Of a stretch of 64,000 bases of DNA, positions 47,027 to 58,150 are shown piece after piece. Source of the DNA: Isoetes taiwanensis (lineage: Eukaryota; Streptophyta; Lycopodiopsida; Isoetales; Isoetaceae); assembly GCA_021234155.1 (NCBI GenBank), contig JAJEKV010000027.1, positions 2,725,167 to 2,789,166 of the forward strand, read 5' to 3'. Both the position numbers and the translations under genes were made by a program. How positions within the stretch are numbered: the first letter of the stretch is position 1; the number at the start of each line of letters is the position of its first letter. The notes beneath the pieces were generated by a model. The model was not told the origin of the DNA, made no database searches, and saw nothing but the letters and a program-made list of their open reading frames with translations.

Positions 47027-47539
47027 ATAACCTTAAGTCGATAACTTGAACATCCCCAACCTCAACATTGGCAAGGCCTCAAAATGTCATTGAGATACCT
47101 TGAAGATACCAAAGGCGTAGGATCACTTTTCACACATATAGCTCTCTCACTCGGAGGGCTATCTTTGATGTTGCCATGCAGACACCAAGGACAAGAAATC
47201 AACACGGGTGGCTTCGCTTTCTACTAGAAGAGGGAGCGGTCTAGCAGGAAGCAAAATGCCACTGCTGCCTCAACTGTGAATCCGAGTACATAGCCCTTGC
47301 TTCTGCTGTTAAAGAGGCCATTTGGCTCAAATGATTTTCGAAGGAGCTTAACGCAGTGCAAGAGTAGTCCATCACAACAAAGATACATTGTCACTTGCTA
47401 AGAATCCCACAAATTGATCAAGGCTAAACACATCGAAGTTCAATATCACTTTACTCGTGGAAAAGATTGCGTAAGGAAAACTTGATGTGCAATACCTCGG
47501 AACGAATAAGCAATTTTGTTATTTTGATTTGAGGGGGAG
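47027..47539 (+). pseudogene. Ty1-copia gag-pol relic, part 2 (RNase H end)
   Basis: Continues the reverse transcriptase frame after the solo LTR: 'LEHPQPQHWQGLKMSLRYL', then RNase H with 'CESEYIALASAVKEAIWLK', the usual C-terminal copia sequence. A polypurine tract 'gagggggag' at 47531-47539 directly precedes the 3' LTR. Three further copies occur in the tandem units, at 49332-49849, 51610-52129 and 53922-54437. In units 2 to 4 the RNase H reading ('SSLTLEGYADVAMQVT', unit 2) is closer to intact than here. Confidence 0.85.
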
Positions 47540-47789
47540 TGTTGGGACACATTGTAAAGGTTTAACAAACATACATACCAAAACAATAGTTTGAAGTTGT
47601 TGACCTAATTAGTGTTACCAACTTAAAAATCCGGCATCTAATTTTAGCATGCTCCTAAAATCGAGGGACAACCGATATGCCATCTCAAGGGTCAAGATTG
47701 CCTCTTCCTTGAAGCTAGGAGAGCTTACCTTTTGTTTGATAGTGTAACCTTTTCTATTATTCTCTTTGAATAGAAGCTGGTTGTTTTCA
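47540..47789 (+). mobile_element. Ty1-copia 3' LTR (unit 1)
   Basis: 250 bp, starting 'tgttgggacacattgtaaag' after the polypurine tract and ending 'gctggttgttttca'. Matches the 5' LTR at 41478-41769 at its ends. No target duplication between the outer flanks was found. Confidence 0.85.
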
Positions 47790-48429
47790 ATAACAACAAG
47801 AAAAAGAAACCAAATCCAATTGCTTTATCACTCATTTGCAACCTCAAAATATGCAAGCTTTACAAAGAAACGTGACCCTTACCCAAATTTTCGTTCCAAA
47901 TGTGCAAAGTTCCATTGCAAATTTTGTTCTAATCTAATCAAGCAACGACAAAAAATAAAAATGAAAGGAATGCAAAAAAGCAAGTTACTCTTTACTATAA
48001 ATATTTTTGCCCTAGTCCCATATGCAAAACAAAACCATACCTCTTCTTGCAATGGCAAACATGCTCCCCATTACAATGTACAATGCCACCGGAAAAAAAA
48101 AGAAAAAAAGAAAAAAAAAAGTGCCTCTGTTTGGCATGGAAAAAATACAACGTGTCCATTAACTGAGCCCCTATCATCGACCATTGTCCCTAATCAAATG
48201 TCTCCGATTTAAAAACGTCTCTTTAAAACCTTCTAGATGGTATCTTTAAGACGATAATTTTTGGCATTAACGGGAAAAAAGTTGTAACACATTTCATCCT
48301 TGGCACCATTGATTTGGTTTAGACCCTTTTATGTGCATTTAGCCTCCAATAATCTTACGTCATGAACTTCTCACACACATATCCCATAGCACAAGCAAGA
48401 CTGTGGTAGGTGCATGGATAAATTGCATT

Positions 48430-50726
48430 CTCATCAAAACAAGAGTCAGGCCGACACCTGTAGCCCTTGAGAATCAGGGCGACACCTTTGACCCAGGAAG
48501 TGTCAGATCCATACTCGGCCCACATGAAATGACCGACTATATAAGCCTAGCCCACTATGGGTTCCCAGCAATTGCGTTCAACAAGGACCTCCCTCCACTT
48601 TGCCACTGACTCCATTATGTGGCGCTCAGTCACTCCATAGCCTCCTTAGTCAGGTGGGCTCTATGCACAGGCCGCATAATAATGGTAACTAATGGGTATA
48701 AACTAGGAGCATCATCTACTAAAGTTTACTAGGCCTCTACCCCCCTTCACAAGAGGTGCACTACTCGATCAACCAACCTCATATCAACATAATCTTGATA
48801 TACATCTAATTTATAGTTAGGATTCATTGATTCATATTTAGAACAATAGATTGTAGAATGGCTCTACTAGAATACAACATGCAACTCAACTAGAATCTAC
48901 GAAATACCTGCTCCTAATGCGCTACCACTAGCTCCCTGGTTCTCCATCTCTAGCAGGTGGTTCGAGAAGATGATCCTCCTCTGCTGCTACAACTCAGGCT
49001 GTCGAAGACGATCTTCGAATCAGAGCTATGATCGCGAACGACTGGGTTTGAGCTTGGTAGAGCCAAAACTGGCTAGAGTTTAGGGTTTAGCCTTTTATAT
49101 GTTAGGGTGTACATGAATGCCACTTGGCTCTCATAGGTGCGTCTATATGGCAGTTCGCCTATAAGATGAGGCCATGTGGAAATGGCTTCTTACCTTAGGT
49201 TGGCTAAGTTATGTAAGTTACTTAGTCAACCCCCCACATTGGTCGCATATAAGTTTACTAATGTAAAGTTGTATGGTGACGCGGCCATAAAATATACGTA
49301 TTTACACCGTATATTTTAGGGGAACGTCACAATAACCTTAAGTCGATACCTTGAACATTACCAACCTCAACATTGGCAAGGCCTCAAAATGTCATTGAGA
49401 TACCTTCAAGATACCAAAGGCGTAGGCATCACTTTTCACCCAGATAGCTCTCTCACTCTCGAAGGCTATGCTGATGTTGCCATGCAGGTGACACCAAGGA
49501 CAAGAAATCAACACAGTGGCTTCTGTTTTCTACTAGAAGAGGGAGCGGTCTAGCAGGAAGCAAAATGCCACTGCTGCCTCAACTGTGAATCCGAGTACAT
49601 AGCCCTTGCTTCTGCTGTTAAAGAGGCCATTTGGCTCAAATGATTTTCGAAGGAGCTTAACGCAGTGCAAGAGTAGGACATCACAACAAAGATACATTGT
49701 CACTTGCTAAGAATCCCACAAATTGATCAAGGCTAAACACATCGAAGTTCAATATCACTTTACTCGTGAAAAGATTGCAGAAGGAAAACTTGATGTGCAA
49801 TACCTCGAGCAATGCATAAGCAATTTTGTTATTTTGATTTGAGGGGGAGTGTTGGGACACATTGTAAAGGTTTAACAAACATACATACCAAAACAATAGT
49901 TTGAAGTTGTTGACCTAATTAGTGTTACCAACTTAAAATCCCAAGATCTAATTTTAGCATGCTCCTAAAATCGAGGACAACCGATATGCCATCTCGGTGG
50001 GTCGATTGCCTCTTCCTTGAAGCTAGGAGAGCTTACCTTTTGTTTGATAGTGTAACCTTTTCTATTATTCTCTTGAATAGAAGCTGGTTGTTTTCAATAA
50101 CAACAAGAAAAAGAAACCAAATCCAATTGCTTTATCACTCATTTGCAACCTCAAAATATGCAAGCTTTACAAAGAAACGTGACCCTTACCCAAATTTTCG
50201 TTCCAAATGTGCAAAGTTCCATTGCAAATTTTGTTCTAATCTACCGCTGCAACGACAAAATAAAAATGAAAGGAATGCAAAAAGCAAGTTACTCTTTTTT
50301 TACTATAACATTTTTTGCCCTAGTCCCATATGCAAAAACAAACCATACCTCTTCTTGCAATGGCAAACATGCTCCCCATAACCATGTACAATGCCACCTA
50401 AAAAAAAAAAAAAAAAAAAAAAAAGTGCCTCTGTTTGGCATGGAAAAAATACAATGTGTCCATTAACGAGCCCTATCATCGACCATTGTCCCTAATCAAA
50501 TGTCTCCGATTTAAAAACGTCTTTTAAAACCTTCTAGATGGTATCTTTAAGACGATAATTTTTGGCATTAATCTGAAAAAGTTGTAACACATTTCATCCT
50601 TGCACCATTGATTTGGTTTAGACCCTTTTATGTGCATTTAGCCTCCAATAATCTTACGTCATGAACTTCTCACACACATATCCCATAGCACAAGCAAGAC
50701 TGGTAGGTGCATGGATAAATTGCATT
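48430..50726 (+). repeat. 2.3-kb tandem unit 2
   Basis: 2297 bp. Contains the partial solo LTR (to 49331), the RNase H end, the copia LTR (49850-50096) and a flank. The A-tract at about 50400-50424 is a nearly pure poly(A), whereas in units 1, 3 and 4 it is interrupted by G. Confidence 0.95.
49850..50096 (+). mobile_element. Ty1-copia LTR copy (unit 2)
   Basis: 247 bp, same termini as the unit 1 copy. Duplicated as part of the tandem unit and not by transposition. Confidence 0.9.
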
Positions 50727-53016
50727 CTCATCAAAACAAGAGTCGCCGACACCGTAGCCCTTGAGAATCGGGCGACACCTTGACCCAGAAGTGTCGATCC
50801 ATACTCGCCCACATGAAATGACCCCATTATATAAGCCTAGCCCACTATGGGTTCCCAAAGAATTGCGTTCAACAAGGACCTCCCTCCACTTTTGCACCCG
50901 ACTCCATTATGTGGTGCTCGATCACCCATAGCCTCCTTAGTCGTGTGGGCTCTATGCACAAAGTCGCATAATAATGGTAACTAATGGGTATAAACTAGGA
51001 GCATCATCTACTAAAGTTTACTAGGCCTCTACCCCTTCACAAGAGGTGCACTACTCGATCAACCAACCTCATATCAACATAATCTTGATATACATCTAAT
51101 TTATAGTTAGGATTCATTGATTCATATTTAGAACAATAGATTGTAGAATGGCTCTACTAGAATACAACATGCAACTCAACTAGAATCTACGAAATACCGC
51201 CCCTAATGCGCCACCACTAGCTCCCTGGTTCTCCATCTCTAGCAGTGGGTTCGAGAAGATGATCCTCCTCTGCCGCTACAACTCAGTCGCCGAAGACGAT
51301 CTTCAATCGAGCTATGATCGCTGGAACCACCCGGTTTGAGCTTGGTAGAGCCAAAACCGCTAGAGTTTAGGGTTTAGCCTTTATATGTTAGGTGTACATG
51401 AATGCCACTTGGCTCTCATAGGTGCGCCTATATGGCGTTCATTTATAAGATGAGGCCATGGAAATGGTTTTACCTTAGGGTTGGCTAAGTTATGTAAGTT
51501 ACTTAGTCAACCCCCACATTGGTAGCATATAAGTTTACTAATGTAAAGTTGTATGGTGATCGCAGCCAAAAAATATCGTTTACACCGTATATTTTAGGGG
51601 AACGTCGCAATAACCTTAAGTCGATACCTTGAACATTCCCAACCTCAACATTGGCGAGGCCTCAAAATGTCATTGAGATACCTTCAAGATACCAAAAGGC
51701 GTAGGGCATCACTTTTCACCCGTGATAGCTCTCTCACTCTCGAAGGCTATCTTTGATGTTGCCATCACGGTGACACCAAGGACAAGAAATCAACACAGTG
51801 GCTTCTGTTTTCTACTAGAAGAGGGAGCGGTCTAGCAGGAAGCAAAATGCCACTGCTGCCTCAACTGTGAATCCGAGTACATAGCCCTTGCTTCTGCTGT
51901 TAAAGAGGCCATTTGGCTCAAATGATTTTCGAAGGAGCTTAACGCAGTGCAAGAGTAGGACATCACAACAAAGATACATTGTCACTTGCTAAGAATCCCA
52001 CAAATTGATCAAGGCTAAACACATCGAAGTTCAATATCACTTTACTCGTGAAAAGATTGCAGAAGGAAAACTTGATGTGCAATACCTCAGAACAGACAAG
52101 CAATTTTGTTATTTTGATTTGAGGGGGAGTGTTGGGACACATTGTAAAGGTTTAACAAACATACATACCAAAACAATAGTTTGAAGTTGTTGACCTAATT
52201 AGTGTTACCAACTTAAAAATCCGGCATCTAATTTTAGCATGCTCCTAAAATCAGAGGACAACTGATATGCCATCTCGGTGGCCGCATTGCCTCTTCCTTG
52301 AAGCTAGGAGAGCTTACCTTTTGTTTGATAGTGTAACCTTTTCTATTATTCTCTTGAATAGAAGCTGGTTGTTTTCAATAACAACAAGAAAAAAGAAACC
52401 AAATCCAATTGCTTTATCACTCATTTGCAACCTCAAAATATGCAAGCTTTACAAAGAAACGTGACCCTTACCCAAATTTTCGTTCCAAATGTGCAAAGTT
52501 CCATTGCAAATTTTGTTCTAATCTACCGCTGCAACGACAAAATAAAAATGAAAGGAATGCAAAAAAGCAAGTTACTCTTTACTATAACATTTTTGCCCTA
52601 GTCCCATATGCAAAAACAAAACCATACCTCTTCTTGCAATGGCAAACATGCTCCCCATAACCATGTACAATGCCACCGGAAAAAAAAAGAAAAAAAGAAA
52701 AAAAAAAGTGCCTCTGTTTGGCATGGAAAAAATACAACGTGTCCATTAACTGAGCCCCTATCATCGACCATTGTCCCTAATCAAATGTCTCCGATTTAAA
52801 AACGTCTCTTTAAAACCTTCTAGATGGTATCTTTAAGACGATAATTTTTGGCATTAACGGGAAAAAAGTTGTAACACATTTCATCCTTGGCACCATTGAT
52901 TTGGTTTAGACCCTTTTATGTGCATTTAGCCTCCAATAATCTTACGTCATGAACTTCTCACACACATATCCCATAGCACAAGCAAGACTGTGGTAGGTGC
53001 ATGGATAAATTGCATT
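50727..53016 (+). repeat. 2.3-kb tandem unit 3, with many CAG/CTG-site differences
   Basis: 2290 bp. The left 900 bp differs from units 1, 2 and 4 by many small deletions or rearrangements, most of them at CAG or CTG. The right part (about 51780 onward) is nearly identical to unit 4. The copia LTR copy is at 52130-52377. Confidence 0.95.
52130..52377 (+). mobile_element. Ty1-copia LTR copy (unit 3)
   Basis: 248 bp, same termini as the unit 1 copy; essentially the same as the unit 4 copy. Confidence 0.9.
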
Positions 53017-55320
53017 CTCATCAAAACAAGAGTCAGGCCGACACCTGTAGCCCTTGAGAATCAGGGCGACACCTTTGACCCAGGAAGTGTCAGATCCATA
53101 CTCGGCCCACATGAAATGACCGACTATATAAGCCTAGCCCACTATGGGTTCCTCCCAAAGAATTAAGCTCAACAAGGACCTCCCTCCACTTTGCCATCGA
53201 CTCCATTATGTGGCCGGGCCCCTCCATAGCCTCCCCTTAGTCGTGGGGCTCTATGCACAGCCGCATAATAATGGTAACTAATGGGTATAAACTAGGAGCA
53301 TCATCTACTAAAGTTTACTAGGCCTCTACCCCCCTTCACAAGAGGTGCACTTCTCGATCAACCAACCTCATATCAACATAATCTTGATATACATCTAATT
53401 TATAGTTAGGATTCATTGATTCATATTTAGAACAATAGATTGTAGAATGGCTCTACTAGAATACAACATGCAACTCAACTAGAATCTACGAAATACCGCC
53501 CCTCCTAATGCTACCACTAGCTCCCCCGGGTTCTCCATCTCTAGCGTGTGGTCTCGAAGATGATCCTCCTCTGCTGCTACAACTCAGGCTGTCGAAGACG
53601 ATCTTCGAATCAGAGCTATGATCGCGAACGACTGGGTTTGAGCTTGGTAGAGCCAAAACTGGCTAGAGTTTAGGGTTTAGCCTTTTATATGTTAGGGTGT
53701 ACATGAATGCCACTTGGCTCTCATAGGTGCGTCTATATGGCAGTTCGCCTATAAGATGAGGCCATGTGGAAATGGCTTCTTACCTTAGGTTGGCTAAGTT
53801 ATGTAAGTTACTTAGTCAACCCCCCACATTGGTCGCATATAAGTTTACTAATGTAAAGTTGTATGGTGACGCGGCCATAAAATATACGTATTTACACCGT
53901 ATATTTTAGGGGAACGTCGCAATAACCTTAAGTCGATACCTTGAACATTCCCAACCTCAACATTGGCAAGGCCTCAAAATGTCATTGAGATACCTTCAAG
54001 ATACCAAAGGCGTAGGCATCACTTTTCACCCAGATAGCTCTCTCACTCTCGAAGGCTATGCTGATGTTGCCATGCAGGTGACACCAAGGACAAGAAATCA
54101 ACACAGTGGCTTCTGTTTTCTACTAGAAGCGGGAGCGGTCTAGCAGGAAGCAAAATGCCACTGCTGCCTCAACTGTGAATCCGAGTACATAGCCCTTGCT
54201 TCTGCTGTTAAAGAGGCCATTTGGCTCAAATGATTTTCGAAGGAGCTTAACGCAGTGCAAGAGTAGGACATCACAACAAAGATACATTGTCACTTGCTAA
54301 GAATCCCACAAATTGATCAAGGCTAAACACATCGAAGTTCAATATCACTTTACTCGTGAAAAGATTGCAGAAGGAAAACTTGATGTGCAATACCTCAGAA
54401 CAGACAAGCAATTTTGTTATTTTGATTTGAGGGGGAGTGTTGGGACACATTGTAAAGGTTTAACAAACATACATACCAAAACAATAGTTTGAAGTTGTTG
54501 ACCTAATTAGTGTTACCAACTTAAAAATCCGGCATCTAATTTTAGCATGCTCCTAAAATCAGAGGACAACTGATATGCCATCTCGGTGGCCGCATTGCCT
54601 CTTCCTTGAAGCTAGGAGAGCTTACCTTTTGTTTGATAGTGTAACCTTTTCTATTATTCTCTTGAATAGAAGCTGGTTGTTTTCAATAACAACAAGAAAA
54701 AAGAAACCAAATCCAATTGCTTTATCACTCATTTGCAACCTCAAAATATGCAAGCTTTACAAAGAAACGTGACCCTTACCCAAATTTTCGTTCCAAATGT
54801 GCAAAGTTCCATTGCAAATTTTGTTCTAATCTACCGCTGCAACGACAAAATAAAAATGAAAGGAATGCAAAAAAGCAAGTTACTCTTTACTATAACATTT
54901 TTGCCCTAGTCCCATATGCAAAAACAAAACCATACCTCTTCTTGCAATGGCAAACATGCTCCCCATAACCATGTACAATGCCACCGGAAAAAAAAAAAAA
55001 AGAAAAAAAAAAGTGCCTCTGTTTGGCATGGAAAAAATACAATGTGTCCACAACTGAGCCCCTATCATCGACCATTGTCCCTAATCAAATGTCTCCGATT
55101 TAAAAACGTCTCTTTAAAACCTTCTAGATGGTATCTTTAAGACGATAATTTTTGGCATTAACGGGAAAAAAGTTGTAACACATTTCATCCTTGGCACCAT
55201 TGATTTGGTTTAGACCCTTTTATGTGCATTTAGCCTCCAATAATCTTACGTCATGGACTTCTCACACACATATCCCATAGCACAAGCAAGACTGTGGTAG
55301 GTGCATGGATAAATTGCATT
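53017..55320 (+). repeat. 2.3-kb tandem unit 4
   Basis: 2304 bp, the last unit. It ends at 'aaattgcatt' (55320), beyond which the sequence is unique. Short clusters of CAG-site differences appear at about 53150-53260 and 53497-53560, while the rest matches units 2 and 3. The copia LTR copy is at 54438-54685. Confidence 0.95.
54438..54685 (+). mobile_element. Ty1-copia LTR copy (unit 4)
   Basis: 248 bp, same termini as the unit 1 copy. Confidence 0.9.
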
Positions 55321-55410
55321 AACAAAAGACATGAATGTATATAGCAATGCAGTTGATAGTAAAAGCATTTTCAAATAAGTACTGCACACTATTCAAAAGT
55401 GCTTGAGAAG

Positions 55411-56190
55411 ACACACTGCCCCCTTCAGGCAAGTGGTCTCTGCAGCTTCCAGGTTCTCGATGGCGCTCGGTTTGGACGTGGACATCATGACACACCGCCC
55501 CCCTTTCCGGGCAAGTGGTCTCGCAGCCTTCCGGGTTCTCGATGGCGGTTTTGGGCGGGACATGGAGCTCACTTCCCAAGGTTTAGGGTGCTTCGGGCGT
55601 GGTGCACCGGGCCAGAGGGGGTGAATGCCATTGTGAGTCGGGTTTAGGTTTGGGTGTGAGCCCTCTCTCGCCCTTGTTGTGGCCTTCATCGCGGAGACGT
55701 GGGAGCATTGTCGCGGGTTATGCCCTCACTTGCGCCGCCCCGGGATTGGGTTAGGGGCTCGCTTTGGTGAGATTGACTAGCCGCCAGCTCTTTGCTTCAT
55801 GTGTATCCTCGATGCTTGGCGCTCTTGCGTGACAAACCTGCATCTGTGGTGTGGGCTTGGTTGGTGTGGTTGATTTGAAGCGGTTTGTGGATCTTTCGGG
55901 GATCCAGACTTTTACCTCTTTGATTCCACGACTTCGGTACAAAGCTTATTTCAAAGCTTTCGGTGTTCCCGGGATTAGTAGAGCTGAGTTTGCCATTTGG
56001 CGTGGACTTCTTAGTGTTGTAGATGGTGATGGCCTGGGTTTGTACGGCCAGTGAGTTGCAGTTTTTCGTGAGTTTGTTGTAGAGTGTCGAGGTATCATTG
56101 CTCTTTGGGGGCGCTCTCCTTCCTCCTCACTTGCTTTGTAACATTACCATTCTTTTAATATATTGATGACACAGTTCTTCAACAAAAAAA
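55411..56190 (+). mobile_element. Poly(A) retroposon (5'-truncated LINE or retrocopy) with 16-bp TSD
   Basis: The insert ends 'acagttcttcaac' plus a run of A and is flanked by exact copies of 'aaaagtgcttgagaag' (55395-55410 and 56191-56206). A poly(A) tail with a 16-bp target duplication is diagnostic of LINE-machinery insertion. The 3' end ('ttttaatatattgatg' before the tail) is like that of plant L1-type LINEs. The 5' portion is GC-rich and has a two-copy tandem of about 78 bp ('gcaagtggtctc ... ggttctcgatggcg' at 55430 and 55509). No reverse transcriptase motif is visible, so LINE tail versus retrocopied transcript is undecided. Confidence 0.85.
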
Positions 56191-56634
56191 AAAAGTGCTT
56201 GAGAAGAGTGCCCATTATAGACAAATTTATACTAGTGTATTTTAACTCTTTAGAGAAGGCCTAGAAGGCCTGCGGGATTTTGGAATAAAAGGGCCAAATC
56301 TGGTTAAATCTTTTATAAGTTTACCTATTAATAAAAACACCAAGATATTTTCCCATTCCTAAGAAATGGTTTGTTGTACACTTCTTCCATACAAAAACTT
56401 CAGATAAAACGGTCCAATGGCAGGGTTGAATGAGTATAACTTAGAGCGAATCATGGCCAACAATAATATTGCATGCAGAATGCTCTACTAGGTTTGATGG
56501 CATCATTTCGAGATTGCATGTACGTGTTCTAGTTTTCTTTTATTCCTTTTCACCATACTAAGCATCTTTATATTAGTAGTTTATCACCGATAAACTATTC
56601 ATAAACTACCAATAAATCAATGAAGTTTTATCTG

Positions 56635-56965
56635 TTGCATATCTGAATCTGCTGATTCTGTCTGCCTATCATAGCATTCTTAACAGATGTTATCATTGGA
56701 AGACTCAATTATTGGATTGCCATCAATCAGAAGGCAAAAAAGTCTGTTACGTAATTTACCCAAATCTGTGTTTAAATCCACTTTTGTGAAACAGCCATGT
56801 GAATGGATGCCTCGCCCTTGAGTTGCATGGCAGAAAACTTTGTGACTTTGTTAAGATACTCAAACAATGCATCTGGACTCAGTCAATTTGAAAAATACTC
56901 TCCTCAAAACTGTGTGTTATTGCTATCGTATTTGCATTCATAAAGAAGTGAAAAAACTATATGTA
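56635..56965 (-). pseudogene. Decayed partial copy of the ZZ zinc-finger gene
   Basis: Read on the minus strand, 'CYDRQTESADS' corresponds to 'CYDRETKSADW' of the gene at 58511-59251. Other segments ('catggcagaaa', 'tactcaaacaatg', 'gtgttattgctatcg' on the plus strand) match it at 59020-59155 in the same order. The first zinc-binding pair is lost and stops occur. It is a truncated paralogous copy about 2 kb downstream of the gene in the same orientation. Confidence 0.75.
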
Positions 56966-56969
56966 AAAT

Positions 56970-58145
56970 ACAGAATGACAATGAATATGTGAGCAAAACA
57001 AAACTGGCAAAGTATAAAACCAAGTTGGGATGGCCGAATAATTAGGGAATGGGATGCTTATCCTTGCCTATCTTCCTGGCTTCAACATTAAAGATTATTT
57101 TTCGTGGCATTGGCTGCAGAGATTATTGATGGTACAGACCGTTTATTCGCTTACATTTATTGTATCAGCAACACGTAGCTTTTCTTTTTCTTGATTGACT
57201 TAACAATCTGTTCCTGGATTGTTGGGAGTGGTGCAAGCACATTTTCAGTAGAATGCCTTTCTGTTTTCATGCACCTTCACCCACGTTTACTGAAATGGGA
57301 TATATTTCGCTGTGACCTGTCACAAATATAGGTAGCAGGAAATAAATATGAGGATTCCTTATTTGATAGAGGGGAAAGGTTCCCCCACATTTCAGCAGCT
57401 GATGAACTTTCAGGACCAGAATCAAACTATATTCAGCACGCTGAATTATGTGCTTTACCGAGAATACAGTGTGTCTATTAGTATAACAAGCTCTCGTCGT
57501 AAAAACCAGGAGACTCCTTTGGCCAACTACAAAGGATGGTAAACAGGCTGTGAGAAATCTCAAGCTCAATATGGTCAAAAATTTGTTAAAGTAAGATGTC
57601 CACATGATCCTATTATAAACAATACATTTGATTATGCAGTTATCCATTTGGCATGCATATTGCTTAGCTCATTCATTTTTTGAAAATAAGTAGAGCAATT
57701 AAGGTTGGGATGTGCAAGGCAAATATTGGTAAGGTGTGCTCTCCAATCTATGAACACAAAAATAAGCGAGTGAAATGCAGCTGCAATGATATAAATTACC
57801 TGCATCTGTATAGCCACAGCCATCCGTGATTACTAACTTAAAATTGTCTAGACACACGCTAAAACTGTGCAACAAGCCTGCTGCATTAACTTTAAGTTGC
57901 CTGATTGAAAAATACATACCTATGCTAGTTAGACATGAATATATATCGAAATTTAATTTGCAAGGTGCGCTAAGTGTTATTAATACTTTTCCATTTGCTA
58001 AATGGCATGCACCTATTCAAAGTCCAACCACGCCTTTCACTGACAAGGATTGAGAATGTTACACTAATGGAATGCACTCTAATAGTGAAAGTTAAAAGCA
58101 ACTATGAATAACGTCAATAAAGAAAATGAAGACTTACAGTGAAAA
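56970..58145. other. Intron or intergenic sequence downstream of the ZZ exons
   Basis: ORFs on both strands at 57267-57647 (minus, 126 codons, no motif) and 57348-57542 (plus). Further exons of the ZZ gene may lie here on the minus strand but none could be placed with confidence. Confidence 0.3.
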
Positions 58146-58150
58146 CTTAC

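Larger units (their letters stand above)
46104..48429 (+). repeat. 2.3-kb tandem unit 1
   Basis: First of four head-to-tail units, delimited by the junction 'aaattgcatt|ctcatcaaaaca'. It contains the right 923 bp of the solo LTR, the copia RNase H end, the copia 3' LTR and about 640 bp of flanking DNA with an A-rich tract. This is the only unit continuous with the full solo LTR and copia pol on its left, so it marks the ancestral copy. Length 2326 bp. Confidence 0.95.

Noticed and set aside
47766-48212. 148-codon ORF and its copies at 49959, 52409 and 54717
   Set aside because: Spans the copia LTR end and flank and is repeated only because the 2.3-kb unit is duplicated; no motif and no conservation beyond DNA identity.
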